NCBI GenBank assembly: GCA_043738425.1
Contig: JAYUGJ010000028.1
Span: 1-44,440 of the forward strand
Origin: PBB1 sp043738425
GTDB lineage: Bacteria; Pseudomonadota; Gammaproteobacteria; Burkholderiales; Burkholderiaceae_C
Reading direction: 5' to 3'
DNA: 44,440 nucleotides
Under the pieces are notes generated by a model that did no database searches, was not told the origin of the DNA, and saw only the letters and a program-made list of their open reading frames with translations. This document shows, piece after piece, positions 37,172-44,440 of the stretch (positions are counted from its first letter, which is position 1; every line of letters starts with the position of its first letter). The position numbers were made by a program, and so were the translations under genes.

Positions 37172-39645
37172 ATCGAGATGACCTCGAACTGCCGTGTGTC
37201 GACCGACGCTTTGTCGAATTCAAACCACGGGTCGGGCTCGCCTTCGAGTGCGGCTTGCAGCTGCGCCCACAGCGCCTTGCGACCCGCGTGGTCGTCGAGG
37301 ATTTTTTTCTTCACGTAGTCGAGCCCGACGCGGTTCACATAGTGCACGGTGCGTTCGAGGTACCAGCCTTCCTGGCGGTACAGCTCGCAAAACGCGCCGG
37401 TGTACTCGAGCACCTCGTCGGAGGTTTTGACCTTGACGAAGAAATGCGCCACTTCGGTTTTGATGCCGCCGTTGCCGGCGATGTACATCTCCCAGCCACT
37501 GTCGACACCGATCACGCCGACGTCCTTGATACCTGCTTCGGCGCAATTGCGCGGACAGCCCGACACCGCGAACTTCACCTTGTGCGGCGCGTACATGCGC
37601 CACATCGCACGCTCCATGTCTTTGCCCATTTGGGTCGAGTCTTGCGTGCCCATGCGGCACCACTCACTGCCCACGCAGGTTTTTACCGTGCGCAACGCCT
37701 TCGCATACGCGTGACCCGACGGCATGCCGATGTCTTTCCAGACATTGACCAAGTCTTCTTTTTTCACACCCAGCAGGTCGATGCGCTGGCCACCGGTCAC
37801 CTTCACCGTTGGAATCTTGTATTTGTCGACTGCGTCGGCAATGCGGCGCAATTCATCGGCGGTGGTCTCGCCGCCCCACATGCGCGGTATCACGCTGTAG
37901 GTGCCGTCTTTCTGGATGTTGGCGTGGCTGCGCTCATTGATGTACCGGCTTTGCGGGTCGTCGCGCGACTCTTTCGGCCAGGTACTGATCAGGTAGTAAT
38001 TGATGGCCGGGCGGCAGCTCGAACAACCGTTCGGCGTGCGCCAGCCCAGCTTTTGATACACGCTGGCAATCGTCAACAGCTTGTCGTGGCGAATGGCATC
38101 ACGCGCTTCCTGGTGGCTCGCATCAGTGCAGCCGCACATGGCTTTTTTCGTCGGCGCTTTCGAGTAGTCGCCACCGGCGGTGAACATCAGCAACTGCTCA
38201 ACCAAGCCGGTGCATGAACCGCAACTTGCGCTGGCCTTCGTTTGTTTGCGCACCTCGTCGAGCGTGAACAAACCTTTTTCTTTGATCGCCTTGCAGATCG
38301 CGCCTTTGGTAACGCCGTTGCAGCCGCACACCTCATCGGCGTCGGCCATCGCGGCGGCTTTGCTGTGGCCCTGGTGGCCGACGTCACCGATGTTCGATTC
38401 ACCGAACATCAGCTTGTCGCGGATGTCGCTGACCTTGCGGCCCTCGCGGATCAGCTTGAAGTACCAGCTGCCATCGACCGTGTCGCCGTACAGGCAGGCA
38501 CCGATCAACTTGTCGTTCTGGATCACCAGTTTTTTGTAGACGCCGCCCCGCGGGTCGGACATGACGATTTCTTCGCAGTCGGCGTCTTCGAGTCGACCTG
38601 AATTTTTTCCGCTGAAGTTGCCAGCTGAAAACAAGTCGATGCCGGTGACCTTGAGCTTGGTCGAGGTTTGTGAACCCGAATAGCGCCCGATGCCGAATTC
38701 AGCCAGGTGGTTCGCGCACACCTTGGCCTGCTCGAACAGCGGTGCCACCAAGCCGTAGGCGATGCCGCGGTGCGCAGCGCACTCGCCGACCGAGTAGATG
38801 CGCGCATCAGTGGTGGTTTGCATCGTGTCGTTGACGACGATGCCGCCGCGGTTGCCTTCACCGCAATACAAACCCACCTTGACGGCGAGTTCGGTGTTCG
38901 GGCGTATGCCTGCGGCCATCACCACCAGGTCGGCAGGTATCTCGGTGCCGTCTTTGAATTGCACCGCCATCACCCGCCCGTCTTTGCCGCCGATCAGCGC
39001 CTGCGTTTGCGCGCCGATCAGGAACTTCAGGCCACGGTCTTCGAGCGACTTTTGCAGCAGCTTGCCGGCCACGTCGTCAAGTTGTCGCTCCATCAGCCAC
39101 GGCATGATGTGCACCACCGTGACCTGCATGCCGCGCAGCATCAGGCCGTTGGCGGCTTCCAGACCGAGCAGGCCGCCACCGATCACCACCGCGTGTTGGT
39201 AGGCCGACGACGCTTCGATCATCGCGTTGGTGTCGGCAATGTCGCGGTAGCCAATCACGCCTGCCAGGTCTTTACCAGGCACCGGCAAGATAAACGGATT
39301 GCTGCCGGTGGCCAGCAGCAAGCGGTCGTATTCGGCTTCGATCACGCTGCCGTCGGCCGCCACCGCGCGCACGATGCGTTGCCGGCGATCGATCTCGGTC
39401 ACCTTGCGGCTGGTGTGCAGCGTGATGTGGTTATCGGCGTACCAGGCCAACGGGTTCAGCACGATCTCGTCCAGCGTTTGCTCACCGGCCAGCACCGGGC
39501 TCAACAAGATGCGGTTGTAGTTGGGGTGCGGCTCGGCACCAAACACAGTGATGTCGTAGTGATCGGGCGCAATTTTCAGCAGCTCTTCCAGCGTGCGCAC
39601 GCCGGCCATGCCGTTGCCCACCATCACGAGTTTCATTTTTTTCAT
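37168..39645 (-). CDS. nirB: Nitrite reductase (NADH) large subunit NirB
   Basis: NirB reduces nitrite to ammonium with NADH in the cytoplasm. The 825-residue protein contains, in order: the FAD/NAD oxidoreductase part (LVMVGNGMAGVRTLEELL and HAVVIGGGLLGLEAANGL), a BFD-like 2Fe-2S domain with CGCNGVTKGAIC and CGSCTGL, a second similar cysteine region (MCGCTDAS ... NGCSSCRPAINYYL), and the siroheme/4Fe-4S domain with CVGSEWC and SGCPRNCAEAG. All siroheme-cluster cysteines are present. The start reads ATGAAAAAAATG. It is the first gene of the operon nirB-nirD-nitrate reductase-fusion-cobA, and divergent from the PP2C/kinase gene with 122 bp between, where the promoters lie. Confidence 0.96.
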   Translation of the reverse strand: MKKMKLVMVGNGMAGVRTLEELLKIAPDHYDITVFGAEPHPNYNRILLSPVLAGEQTLDEIVLNPLAWYADNHITLHTSRKVTEIDRRQRIVRAVAADGSVIEAEYDRLLLATGSNPFILPVPGKDLAGVIGYRDIADTNAMIEASSAYQHAVVIGGGLLGLEAANGLMLRGMQVTVVHIMPWLMERQLDDVAGKLLQKSLEDRGLKFLIGAQTQALIGGKDGRVMAVQFKDGTEIPADLVVMAAGIRPNTELAVKVGLYCGEGNRGGIVVNDTMQTTTDARIYSVGECAAHRGIAYGLVAPLFEQAKVCANHLAEFGIGRYSGSQTSTKLKVTGIDLFSAGNFSGKNSGRLEDADCEEIVMSDPRGGVYKKLVIQNDKLIGACLYGDTVDGSWYFKLIREGRKVSDIRDKLMFGESNIGDVGHQGHSKAAAMADADEVCGCNGVTKGAICKAIKEKGLFTLDEVRKQTKASASCGSCTGLVEQLLMFTAGGDYSKAPTKKAMCGCTDASHQEARDAIRHDKLLTIASVYQKLGWRTPNGCSSCRPAINYYLISTWPKESRDDPQSRYINERSHANIQKDGTYSVIPRMWGGETTADELRRIADAVDKYKIPTVKVTGGQRIDLLGVKKEDLVNVWKDIGMPSGHAYAKALRTVKTCVGSEWCRMGTQDSTQMGKDMERAMWRMYAPHKVKFAVSGCPRNCAEAGIKDVGVIGVDSGWEMYIAGNGGIKTEVAHFFVKVKTSDEVLEYTGAFCELYRQEGWYLERTVHYVNRVGLDYVKKKILDDHAGRKALWAQLQAALEGEPDPWFEFDKASVDTRQFEVISI

Positions 39646-39767
39646 GGCGAGGCTTTCAAGCGGATCGTTCCGCAGTCAATCGAAAAAAGTCGGGCAGCGC
39701 GTCATGTGCGCGATGTAGTGCAAATGAACGTGCGAAGTGCTGCGAGAGCGCCGCACACAATCTGCAG

Positions 39768-41513
39768 ATGAGCTTTGAAGTTGAAATTGGGCATGCCAGC
39801 CAACGTGGCCCGCGTGAGGTCAACGAGGACTTCTGCGGCACGCAGCGCGCTGCGGCGCATGAGTCCGCGCGCGGCTTGATCGCGGCCATCGCCGACGGTG
39901 TGTCGAGCGGCGGGCGCGGTCAGGAGGCCGCGCAAACCAGCGTGATGGGACTGATCGCCGACTTCTTCGCAACGCCCGCCACCTGGGACACCACGGTGGC
40001 ACTCGATCGCTTGATCGGCGCGCAAAACACCTGGCTGGTGTCGCAAAACCGCCAGCGGCAAGGGCAAACCACCGGGGCCGAAGCCAGCGTTGCTGCGGCT
40101 CCTGCGGCCATGACCACCTTGACGGCGCTGGTGTTGCAAGGTCAAACCTACACCGCCGCCCACGTGGGCGACACGCGGCTGTGGCGCCTGAACGGCGGCG
40201 ACTTGCAATTGCTGACGGTCGACCATGCCTACCCGCACCCCGACATGCGCAGCCGCTTGACGCGTGCAGTCGGTCTCGACGACGGTTTGCGCATCGATTA
40301 CCTGCAGGGTGAAATTCAGCCCGGTGACGTTTACCTGCTCACCACCGACGGCGTGCACGGCGTGTTGAAACCCCGCAAGTTGGCTGCGCTTTTGACCGCC
40401 ACGCTGGCCGCCGGCGACGCGACGTTGGCCAGCGGTGCGCTGGTAGACGCCGCGCTGGCCGCGGGTGGCCAAGACAACGCCACCGCGATGGTGGTGCGCG
40501 TGATCGGACTCGATGCCGGTCGGCTGATCGACGAGATCAGCCGCACGCGCGGCTTGCCCGCGTTGGGCCGTTGCCGTGTCGGCGATGTGATCGACGGCTA
40601 CACCATCACCGCGTTGGTGGCCGACACCGGAGTGCACCGGTTGTATCAGGCGCGTGTCCAGCGCAGCGACGATTTGGTCGCATTGAAAACGCTGCACGAG
40701 TCGCGCGCCGCCGACCCACAAGAACGCGCAATGCTGGCGCACGAGTCGTGGCTGGCGCTGCGTATCACCGAGCGCGATGCGGTGGGCCTGGTTCGCGGCC
40801 GCGAGGTGCATAACGCGACCGCGCTGTACACCGTGTTCGACTGGCATGCCGGTCGAACGATGGAGCAAATGCTGGCGTCGCGGCAGCGCCCGTTGATCAG
40901 CGACGTTGTTACTGCAGGCACCCAACTGGCCCGCGCGTTGGGCAAGTTGCACCGGCAAGGCGTGGTGCACCGTGACCTGAAGCCGGGCAACCTGCATTGC
41001 GGCGACGACGGCCAGTGGCGCGTGTTGGATTTGGGCGTGGCCTTGTCCGGCCAGGAAAGCAGTGCGGCGCGCGAACTGCATGCCGGCACGCCCAGCTTCA
41101 TGAACCCAGAACAATGGGACGGTGCGAACGCCAACGCGGCCAGTGATGTGTATGCCCTTGGCGTGACGCTGTATCTGTGGCTGGGCGGCCGACTGCCGTA
41201 CGGCGAGGTGGAGCCGTACCAAAGCGGTCGTTTCAAACGCGACCCACCGGCGGTGTCGCGGCTGCGCAGTGACGTGCCGATGTGGCTGGACCATTTGTTG
41301 CTGAAGGCCGTGTCGCGCCAAGCAAAACAGCGGTTCGAAACCGCAGAAGAGCTGCTGCTGGCGCTGGAGCGCGGTGTCTCGCGGCCCGTTGCCGCACCGG
41401 GCTCGCAGTCGCTGTTGGCGCGCGACCCGACTGCTTTGTGGAAGGGGGTGGCGATGCTGTCGCTGTTGCTCAATGTGCTGCTGGTGTTTTGGCTCGTGTT
41501 TTTGCCGAAGTAA
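39768..41513 (+). CDS. Bifunctional PP2C phosphatase / Ser-Thr protein kinase, membrane-anchored
   Basis: The 581-residue protein joins a PP2C-type phosphatase (residues about 1-240) to a Hanks-type kinase (about 265-540) and ends in one transmembrane segment (VAMLSLLLNVLLVFWLVFLPK). Phosphatase metal motifs are visible: REVNEDF, AIADGVSSGG, HVGDTRLWRL and GGQDNATAMVV. Kinase motifs are VALKTL with the ATP-binding lysine, HRDLKPGNLHC in the catalytic loop, DLGVAL in place of DFG, and GTPSFMNPEQWDG in the activation segment. The membrane anchor puts the domains in the cytoplasm near the transporter. It lies between nirB (divergent) and the nitrate transporter (convergent). A comparable fusion occurs near nitrate transport genes of other proteobacteria (recollection); control of transport or of the reductases is inference. 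Confidence 0.9.
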   Translation: MSFEVEIGHASQRGPREVNEDFCGTQRAAAHESARGLIAAIADGVSSGGRGQEAAQTSVMGLIADFFATPATWDTTVALDRLIGAQNTWLVSQNRQRQGQTTGAEASVAAAPAAMTTLTALVLQGQTYTAAHVGDTRLWRLNGGDLQLLTVDHAYPHPDMRSRLTRAVGLDDGLRIDYLQGEIQPGDVYLLTTDGVHGVLKPRKLAALLTATLAAGDATLASGALVDAALAAGGQDNATAMVVRVIGLDAGRLIDEISRTRGLPALGRCRVGDVIDGYTITALVADTGVHRLYQARVQRSDDLVALKTLHESRAADPQERAMLAHESWLALRITERDAVGLVRGREVHNATALYTVFDWHAGRTMEQMLASRQRPLISDVVTAGTQLARALGKLHRQGVVHRDLKPGNLHCGDDGQWRVLDLGVALSGQESSAARELHAGTPSFMNPEQWDGANANAASDVYALGVTLYLWLGGRLPYGEVEPYQSGRFKRDPPAVSRLRSDVPMWLDHLLLKAVSRQAKQRFETAEELLLALERGVSRPVAAPGSQSLLARDPTALWKGVAMLSLLLNVLLVFWLVFLPK

Positions 41514-41575
41514 CCAATCTCGGCTGGGCGGTGTGTGCGCTGGTGTGTGCGCTGGTGTGTGCGCCGGTATGTGCA

Positions 41576-42841
41576 TCACTTCGTCGCAAGGCGCGCGCCA
41601 CGCGATCGGTCGCCCATCGCCGCGGCCACCATCGGGCGTGCCCTGCCGCCCTTCTCGGCCCAGGTTCGGGTCCAGCGAATTTGCATGGTGCGCATCACAC
41701 CCAACATGAAGACTGCCAGCACTGCAAACAACACGAAGCCCCAGGCGTAAGTCCCGTAGATTTGTTTGGACCAGCCCATCGCGTTAGGCACCAGGCCGCC
41801 ACCAAGCGCGCCGATCTCGCCAATCATCGAACCCGCTACCGCGGTGGTGCTCGGCCAGCGCAGTGGCACCAGCTGAAACAACGCACCATTACCCGCGCCC
41901 AACGCAGCAAAACACACGATCAGCAGCAACGTGGTGAGCACCAGCGAGCCGTTGGCGAACCCGACCGTGGCCAGGCACATGGCCACGATCACCAGCACCC
42001 AGGTGAGCGTGTTGACGCCACCCCAGCGGTCAGAAATCCAGCCGCCGGCCACGCGCACGGCCGCGGCCATGAACGCCGCGAGCATCGTCAGTTGGCCGGC
42101 CTGCACCTTGCTCACGCCAAACTGGTCGTAGTAATACGTGGGCAAAAACGTCGTCAGCCCGATGAAGCCGCCAAACGTCACGCCGTAGATCAGGCTGAAC
42201 ACCCATCCGTCTTTTTCAAACAAGCAGGCGATGTGATCGCGGAACTTGGCGTGGCTGTCGACGTCGGGCGGCTCTTTCGCAAACAACACCATCACCACCA
42301 TCGGCAACAAAATCGCGACCGCTGCCACGCCGTACACCGCCTGCCAACCGAGCCACTGCGCAAGCGGTGGCGCAATCAACACCGACACCGCGGTGCCCAC
42401 ATTGCCGGCACCGACCAACCCCATCGCCAGGCCTTTGTGCTGCGGTGGAAACCAGCCCGAACCCAACGACAGGGCTACCCCGAAACTGGCCCCGGCGATG
42501 CCTAGTAGCACGCCCATCGCCAACAAGTCGTTGAATGTGTTGACCGCGAAAAAGCCGAACAGCATGGCCACCGCGATCAAGCCCATTTCAACCAACGTAG
42601 CCTTTTTTCGGCCGATGTACTGCGCCATCAAGCCCAAAGGAAACCGCATCAAGGCGCCGGCAAAAATCGGGATCGACAACATCAGGCCTTTTTGCGCGGG
42701 CGTCAGGCCAAACGTCTCGCTGATGAACGGTGCCATCGCGCCATTGAGCACCCAGATGCTGCACGAGAAGGCGAAGTACAAAAACGATGCAAACAAGGTA
42801 GGCGCATGGCCGGACTTCAAGAAGGCTTGGAACTGGTTCAT
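41576..42841 (-). CDS. Nitrate/nitrite transporter of the NarK/NasA major facilitator family
   Basis: This transporter takes up nitrate across the inner membrane. The 421-residue protein has about 12 hydrophobic helices. The NarK-family nitrate signature is present: AGNVGTAVSVLIAPPLAQ in the fifth helix and GAGNGALFQLVP in the eleventh (G-x-G-N-G-A motif). The loop GLMAQYIGRKKATLVEMG carries the family Arg/Lys. The start is taken as ATG 42841 (MNQFQAFLKSG); an ATG at 42913 would add 24 polar residues. Convergent with the PP2C/kinase gene and part of the nitrate assimilation block. Whether it is a nitrate/H+ symporter or a nitrate/nitrite exchanger cannot be read from sequence. Confidence 0.9.
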   Translation of the reverse strand: MNQFQAFLKSGHAPTLFASFLYFAFSCSIWVLNGAMAPFISETFGLTPAQKGLMLSIPIFAGALMRFPLGLMAQYIGRKKATLVEMGLIAVAMLFGFFAVNTFNDLLAMGVLLGIAGASFGVALSLGSGWFPPQHKGLAMGLVGAGNVGTAVSVLIAPPLAQWLGWQAVYGVAAVAILLPMVVMVLFAKEPPDVDSHAKFRDHIACLFEKDGWVFSLIYGVTFGGFIGLTTFLPTYYYDQFGVSKVQAGQLTMLAAFMAAAVRVAGGWISDRWGGVNTLTWVLVIVAMCLATVGFANGSLVLTTLLLIVCFAALGAGNGALFQLVPLRWPSTTAVAGSMIGEIGALGGGLVPNAMGWSKQIYGTYAWGFVLFAVLAVFMLGVMRTMQIRWTRTWAEKGGRARPMVAAAMGDRSRGARLATK

Positions 42842-43152
42842 TGCGAAGGCGTGGGTTGATGGATACGGACTGCAGCGCAGGCAATCTGCGCAAGTCTTGG
42901 GCCAACGCCGCACGGCCCGCTCCAGTCGGGTAATCCCTTGATTGGTGCGGGTGACGGATCAAATTTGGTGCACGGCTGATTGCCAGCCTGGCTTACGGCA
43001 TTTGGGCGGGCGGCTTGTGCCAGGTTATGCAGGCATACGCGATGTCGTCATCGTGCCGACGTGCCTTTAAAGTGCCGGTTGAGTCGCTGGCTCAAGACAG
43101 CGTCATCGTTGCCCCGTCAAGCGCCAAGCGCCACACGTCGAACCACCACACC
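42842..43152. other. Intergenic region between transporter and purU genes
   Basis: This 311-bp stretch holds the two divergent promoter regions. I see no convincing -35/-10 pair, no clear operator palindrome and no small gene with a ribosome site. If the transporter starts at 42913 the gap shrinks to 239 bp. Confidence 0.5.
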
Positions 43153-44013
43153 ATGAACCGCCCACCGCACTACACCTTGACTTTTTCCTGCCCCGATCGC
43201 GTCGGCATCGTTGCTCGGGTGACGCGTTTTTTCGCCGAACTGGGCGGCTGGATTCTCAACTCGAATCAGCACGCAGATGCAGACTCCAGCCGCTACTTCA
43301 TGCGTATCGAAGTGCGGGCAGATTCACTGGCGTTGGGCCTCGCCGATCTGCAACAGCGTTTCGCCGCAGTGGCCGTCGAGTTCGACATGGAATGGCGAAT
43401 CAGTGACAGCGCCGTGCGCCGCCGCGTGCTGTTGATGGTGTCGACGCAGGAGCATTGTTTGTACGACTTGCTGGCGCGCTGGCAAAGCAAAGAACTCGAC
43501 GTCGACATCGTCGGCGTGGCATCGAACCACGAGGTGTTTCGCGGCTTGGTTGAATGGCACGGACTGTCGTTCCACCACATTCCCGTCTCGAAAGACAACA
43601 AGCCCGAAGCATTCGAACGACTCGAGCGGTTGTTTGAAGCCTCAGCGGCCGACACCATGGTGCTGGCGCGCTATATGCAAATATTGCCGCCTGATTTGTG
43701 CCGAAAGTATCCCGGGCAAATCATCAACATCCACCACAGCTTTTTGCCCAGCTTTGCCGGTGCCAAGCCGTACCACCAGGCCTTCGAGCGCGGCGTAAAA
43801 CTGATCGGTGCGACTTGCCATTACGTCACCGAAGACCTCGACGAAGGCCCGATCATCGAACAAGATGTCATGCGCATAGACCACAGCGACTCGGTCTTCG
43901 ACCTCGTCCGATGTGGAAAAGACGTAGAAAAAGCCGTGCTGGCGCGTGGCTTGCGCAACCACCTCGAAGACCGTATTTTGGTTAACGGCCACCGCACGGT
44001 TGTTTTCGCCTAA
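43153..44013 (+). CDS. purU: Formyltetrahydrofolate deformylase
   Basis: PurU hydrolyses 10-formyl-THF to THF and formate, balancing one-carbon pools and supplying formate for purine synthesis. The 286-residue protein has an N-terminal ACT domain (YTLTFSCPDRVGIVARVTRFFAELGGWILNSNQHAD) and a C-terminal formyltransferase-like hydrolase domain. Active-site blocks are NIHHSFLPSFAGAKPYHQAF with the catalytic His region, and ATCHYVTEDLDEGPIIEQD with the catalytic Asp. The start at 43153 fits the family, although no good ribosome site precedes it; an open extension to 43015 is unlikely coding. It stands alone and is convergent with the tmRNA gene. Confidence 0.95.
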   Translation: MNRPPHYTLTFSCPDRVGIVARVTRFFAELGGWILNSNQHADADSSRYFMRIEVRADSLALGLADLQQRFAAVAVEFDMEWRISDSAVRRRVLLMVSTQEHCLYDLLARWQSKELDVDIVGVASNHEVFRGLVEWHGLSFHHIPVSKDNKPEAFERLERLFEASAADTMVLARYMQILPPDLCRKYPGQIINIHHSFLPSFAGAKPYHQAFERGVKLIGATCHYVTEDLDEGPIIEQDVMRIDHSDSVFDLVRCGKDVEKAVLARGLRNHLEDRILVNGHRTVVFA

Positions 44014-44056
44014 GACAAGTCGAAGTGCCCCATGTGGCCCTGCGGGAAAAGAAAAA

Positions 44057-44085
44057 GGCGCCAAGTAATTGATTTACTTAGCGCC
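44057..44085 (-). terminator. Intrinsic terminator of the tmRNA gene
   Basis: Inverted repeat GGCGCCAAGTAA / TTACTTAGCGCC (12-bp arms, one mismatch, 5-base loop), followed on the minus strand by a T-rich tract (TTTTTCTTTT). It lies 34 bp after the tmRNA 3' end and 44 bp after the purU stop. Confidence 0.88.
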
Positions 44086-44118
44086 CCAGTCTTTTGCGGC
44101 CCTTTGCGGAGCCTTGAA

Positions 44119-44440
44119 TGGTGGAACCGGGGGGAATCGAACCCCCGTCCGCAAGCCATCATCAGGTAGTTCTACATGCGTAGCTGACTGATTTGGTTTT
44201 AAAACTGATCACCGCGCAGCAGCACGCTGAGACCAGCTCGATTCACTTGATTTGATCCTGCGCCGAATGACGCGACTCAGGACGAGCCTATGTGTATGAC
44301 TTCGCAGCTTTTCGGGTGTGACCCCTCAAACCCAGCCCATTGGCCAACTGTTGCGAAGCTCACCGGTTTTAAGCGGCGAGAGCGTACGTAGAGTCGTTCG
44401 CAGTTACTTTGTTTCCAGTGGTTTTACGAGCGAACTGGTG
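44119..44440 (-). ncRNA. ssrA: Transfer-messenger RNA (tmRNA), 5' part outside the window
   Basis: tmRNA rescues stalled ribosomes and tags the unfinished peptide for proteolysis. On the minus strand the 3' end reads GGGGGTTCGATTCCCCCC followed by GGTTCCACCA, a T-arm and an encoded CCA end at 44119. The tag frame is at 44401-44369: GCG AAC GAC TCT ACG TAC GCT CTC GCC GCT TAA, giving ANDSTYALAA, very close to the E. coli ANDENYALAA tag with the same YALAA degron. About 322 bases lie in the window; the 5' acceptor strand and the start of the RNA are beyond the right edge. It is a standard one-piece form as far as visible. An intrinsic terminator follows. Confidence 0.95.

Noticed and set aside
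38707..39771. Long plus-strand frame opposite nirB
   Set aside because: No motif, and it lies entirely within the conserved FAD/NAD part of nirB on the other strand.
39702..41579. Open frame of about 625 codons on the minus strand opposite the PP2C/kinase gene
   Set aside because: The product is low-complexity (Gln, His, Arg) with no domain; the plus-strand frame has clear phosphatase and kinase motifs.
1..44440. CRISPR arrays, insertion sequences, prophage genes and rRNA genes
   Set aside because: I found no spaced direct repeats of the right length, no transposase or integrase motifs, no phage structural genes and no rRNA-like sequence. The only RNA gene visible is the tmRNA.

Overview
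This window appears to come from the chromosome of a phototrophic betaproteobacterium, probably in Burkholderiales. That reading rests on four things: the gene order crtE-crtF-bchC-bchX-bchY-bchZ-puf; betaproteobacterial families such as DUF4936 and a PilZ gene inside a holB/tmk/mltG operon; high-GC codon use; and a type II reaction centre with a tetraheme PufC. The genus cannot be fixed from sequence alone.

Layout. (1) 47-1446, minus strand: ccmA-ccmB, an ABC exporter of cytochrome c maturation. (2) 1650-13347, plus strand: the photosynthesis gene cluster. A PpsR/CrtJ-type palindrome precedes crtE and two such sites spaced by 8 bp precede bchC. Then come crtF, bchC, bchX, bchY and bchZ, and the puf operon in the order pufB, an extra 74-codon gene, pufA, pufL, pufM, pufC, closed by a strong terminator. 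(3) 13559-18547, minus strand: a small unknown gene and the operon mltG-tmk-holB-pilZ-tatD-ankyrin gene. (4) 18643-21086, plus strand: ygfZ, a DUF4936 gene and an NRDE/TANGO2 gene. (5) 21136-26906, minus strand: a secreted YVTN beta-propeller protein, a secreted creatininase-like protein, aceA, dusA and a decayed vapBC relic. (6) 27102-29667, minus strand: a three-gene operon of two unrecognised proteins and a BLUF blue-light receptor. (7) 29798-31540: a PBP4-type dacB. (8) 31697-42841: a nitrate assimilation block of nirB, nirD, a molybdopterin nitrate reductase, an iron-sulfur/DmsC fusion and cobA on the minus strand, then a divergent PP2C/protein-kinase fusion gene and a convergent nitrate transporter. 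(9) 43153-44440: purU and most of a tmRNA gene (minus) with its terminator.

How the parts fit. CrtE and CrtF act at the start and end of carotenoid synthesis. BchXYZ and BchC convert chlorophyllide a towards bacteriochlorophyllide a. PufBALM make the LH1 antenna and reaction-centre core, and PufC re-reduces the special pair. CcmAB supports the heme attachment that PufC needs. In the nitrogen block CobA makes the siroheme precursor for NirB, and the transporter supplies nitrate.

Three things stand out. First, a gene between pufB and pufA encodes a one-helix protein whose membrane-exit region matches LH1 beta, but with Gln at the position of the bacteriochlorophyll-binding His and with a C-terminal extension. 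Second, PufC is fused in frame to an OmpA-like periplasmic domain. Third, a BLUF photoreceptor forms an operon with two unrecognised proteins. The first two together suggest a remodelled RC-LH1 core; that is inference.
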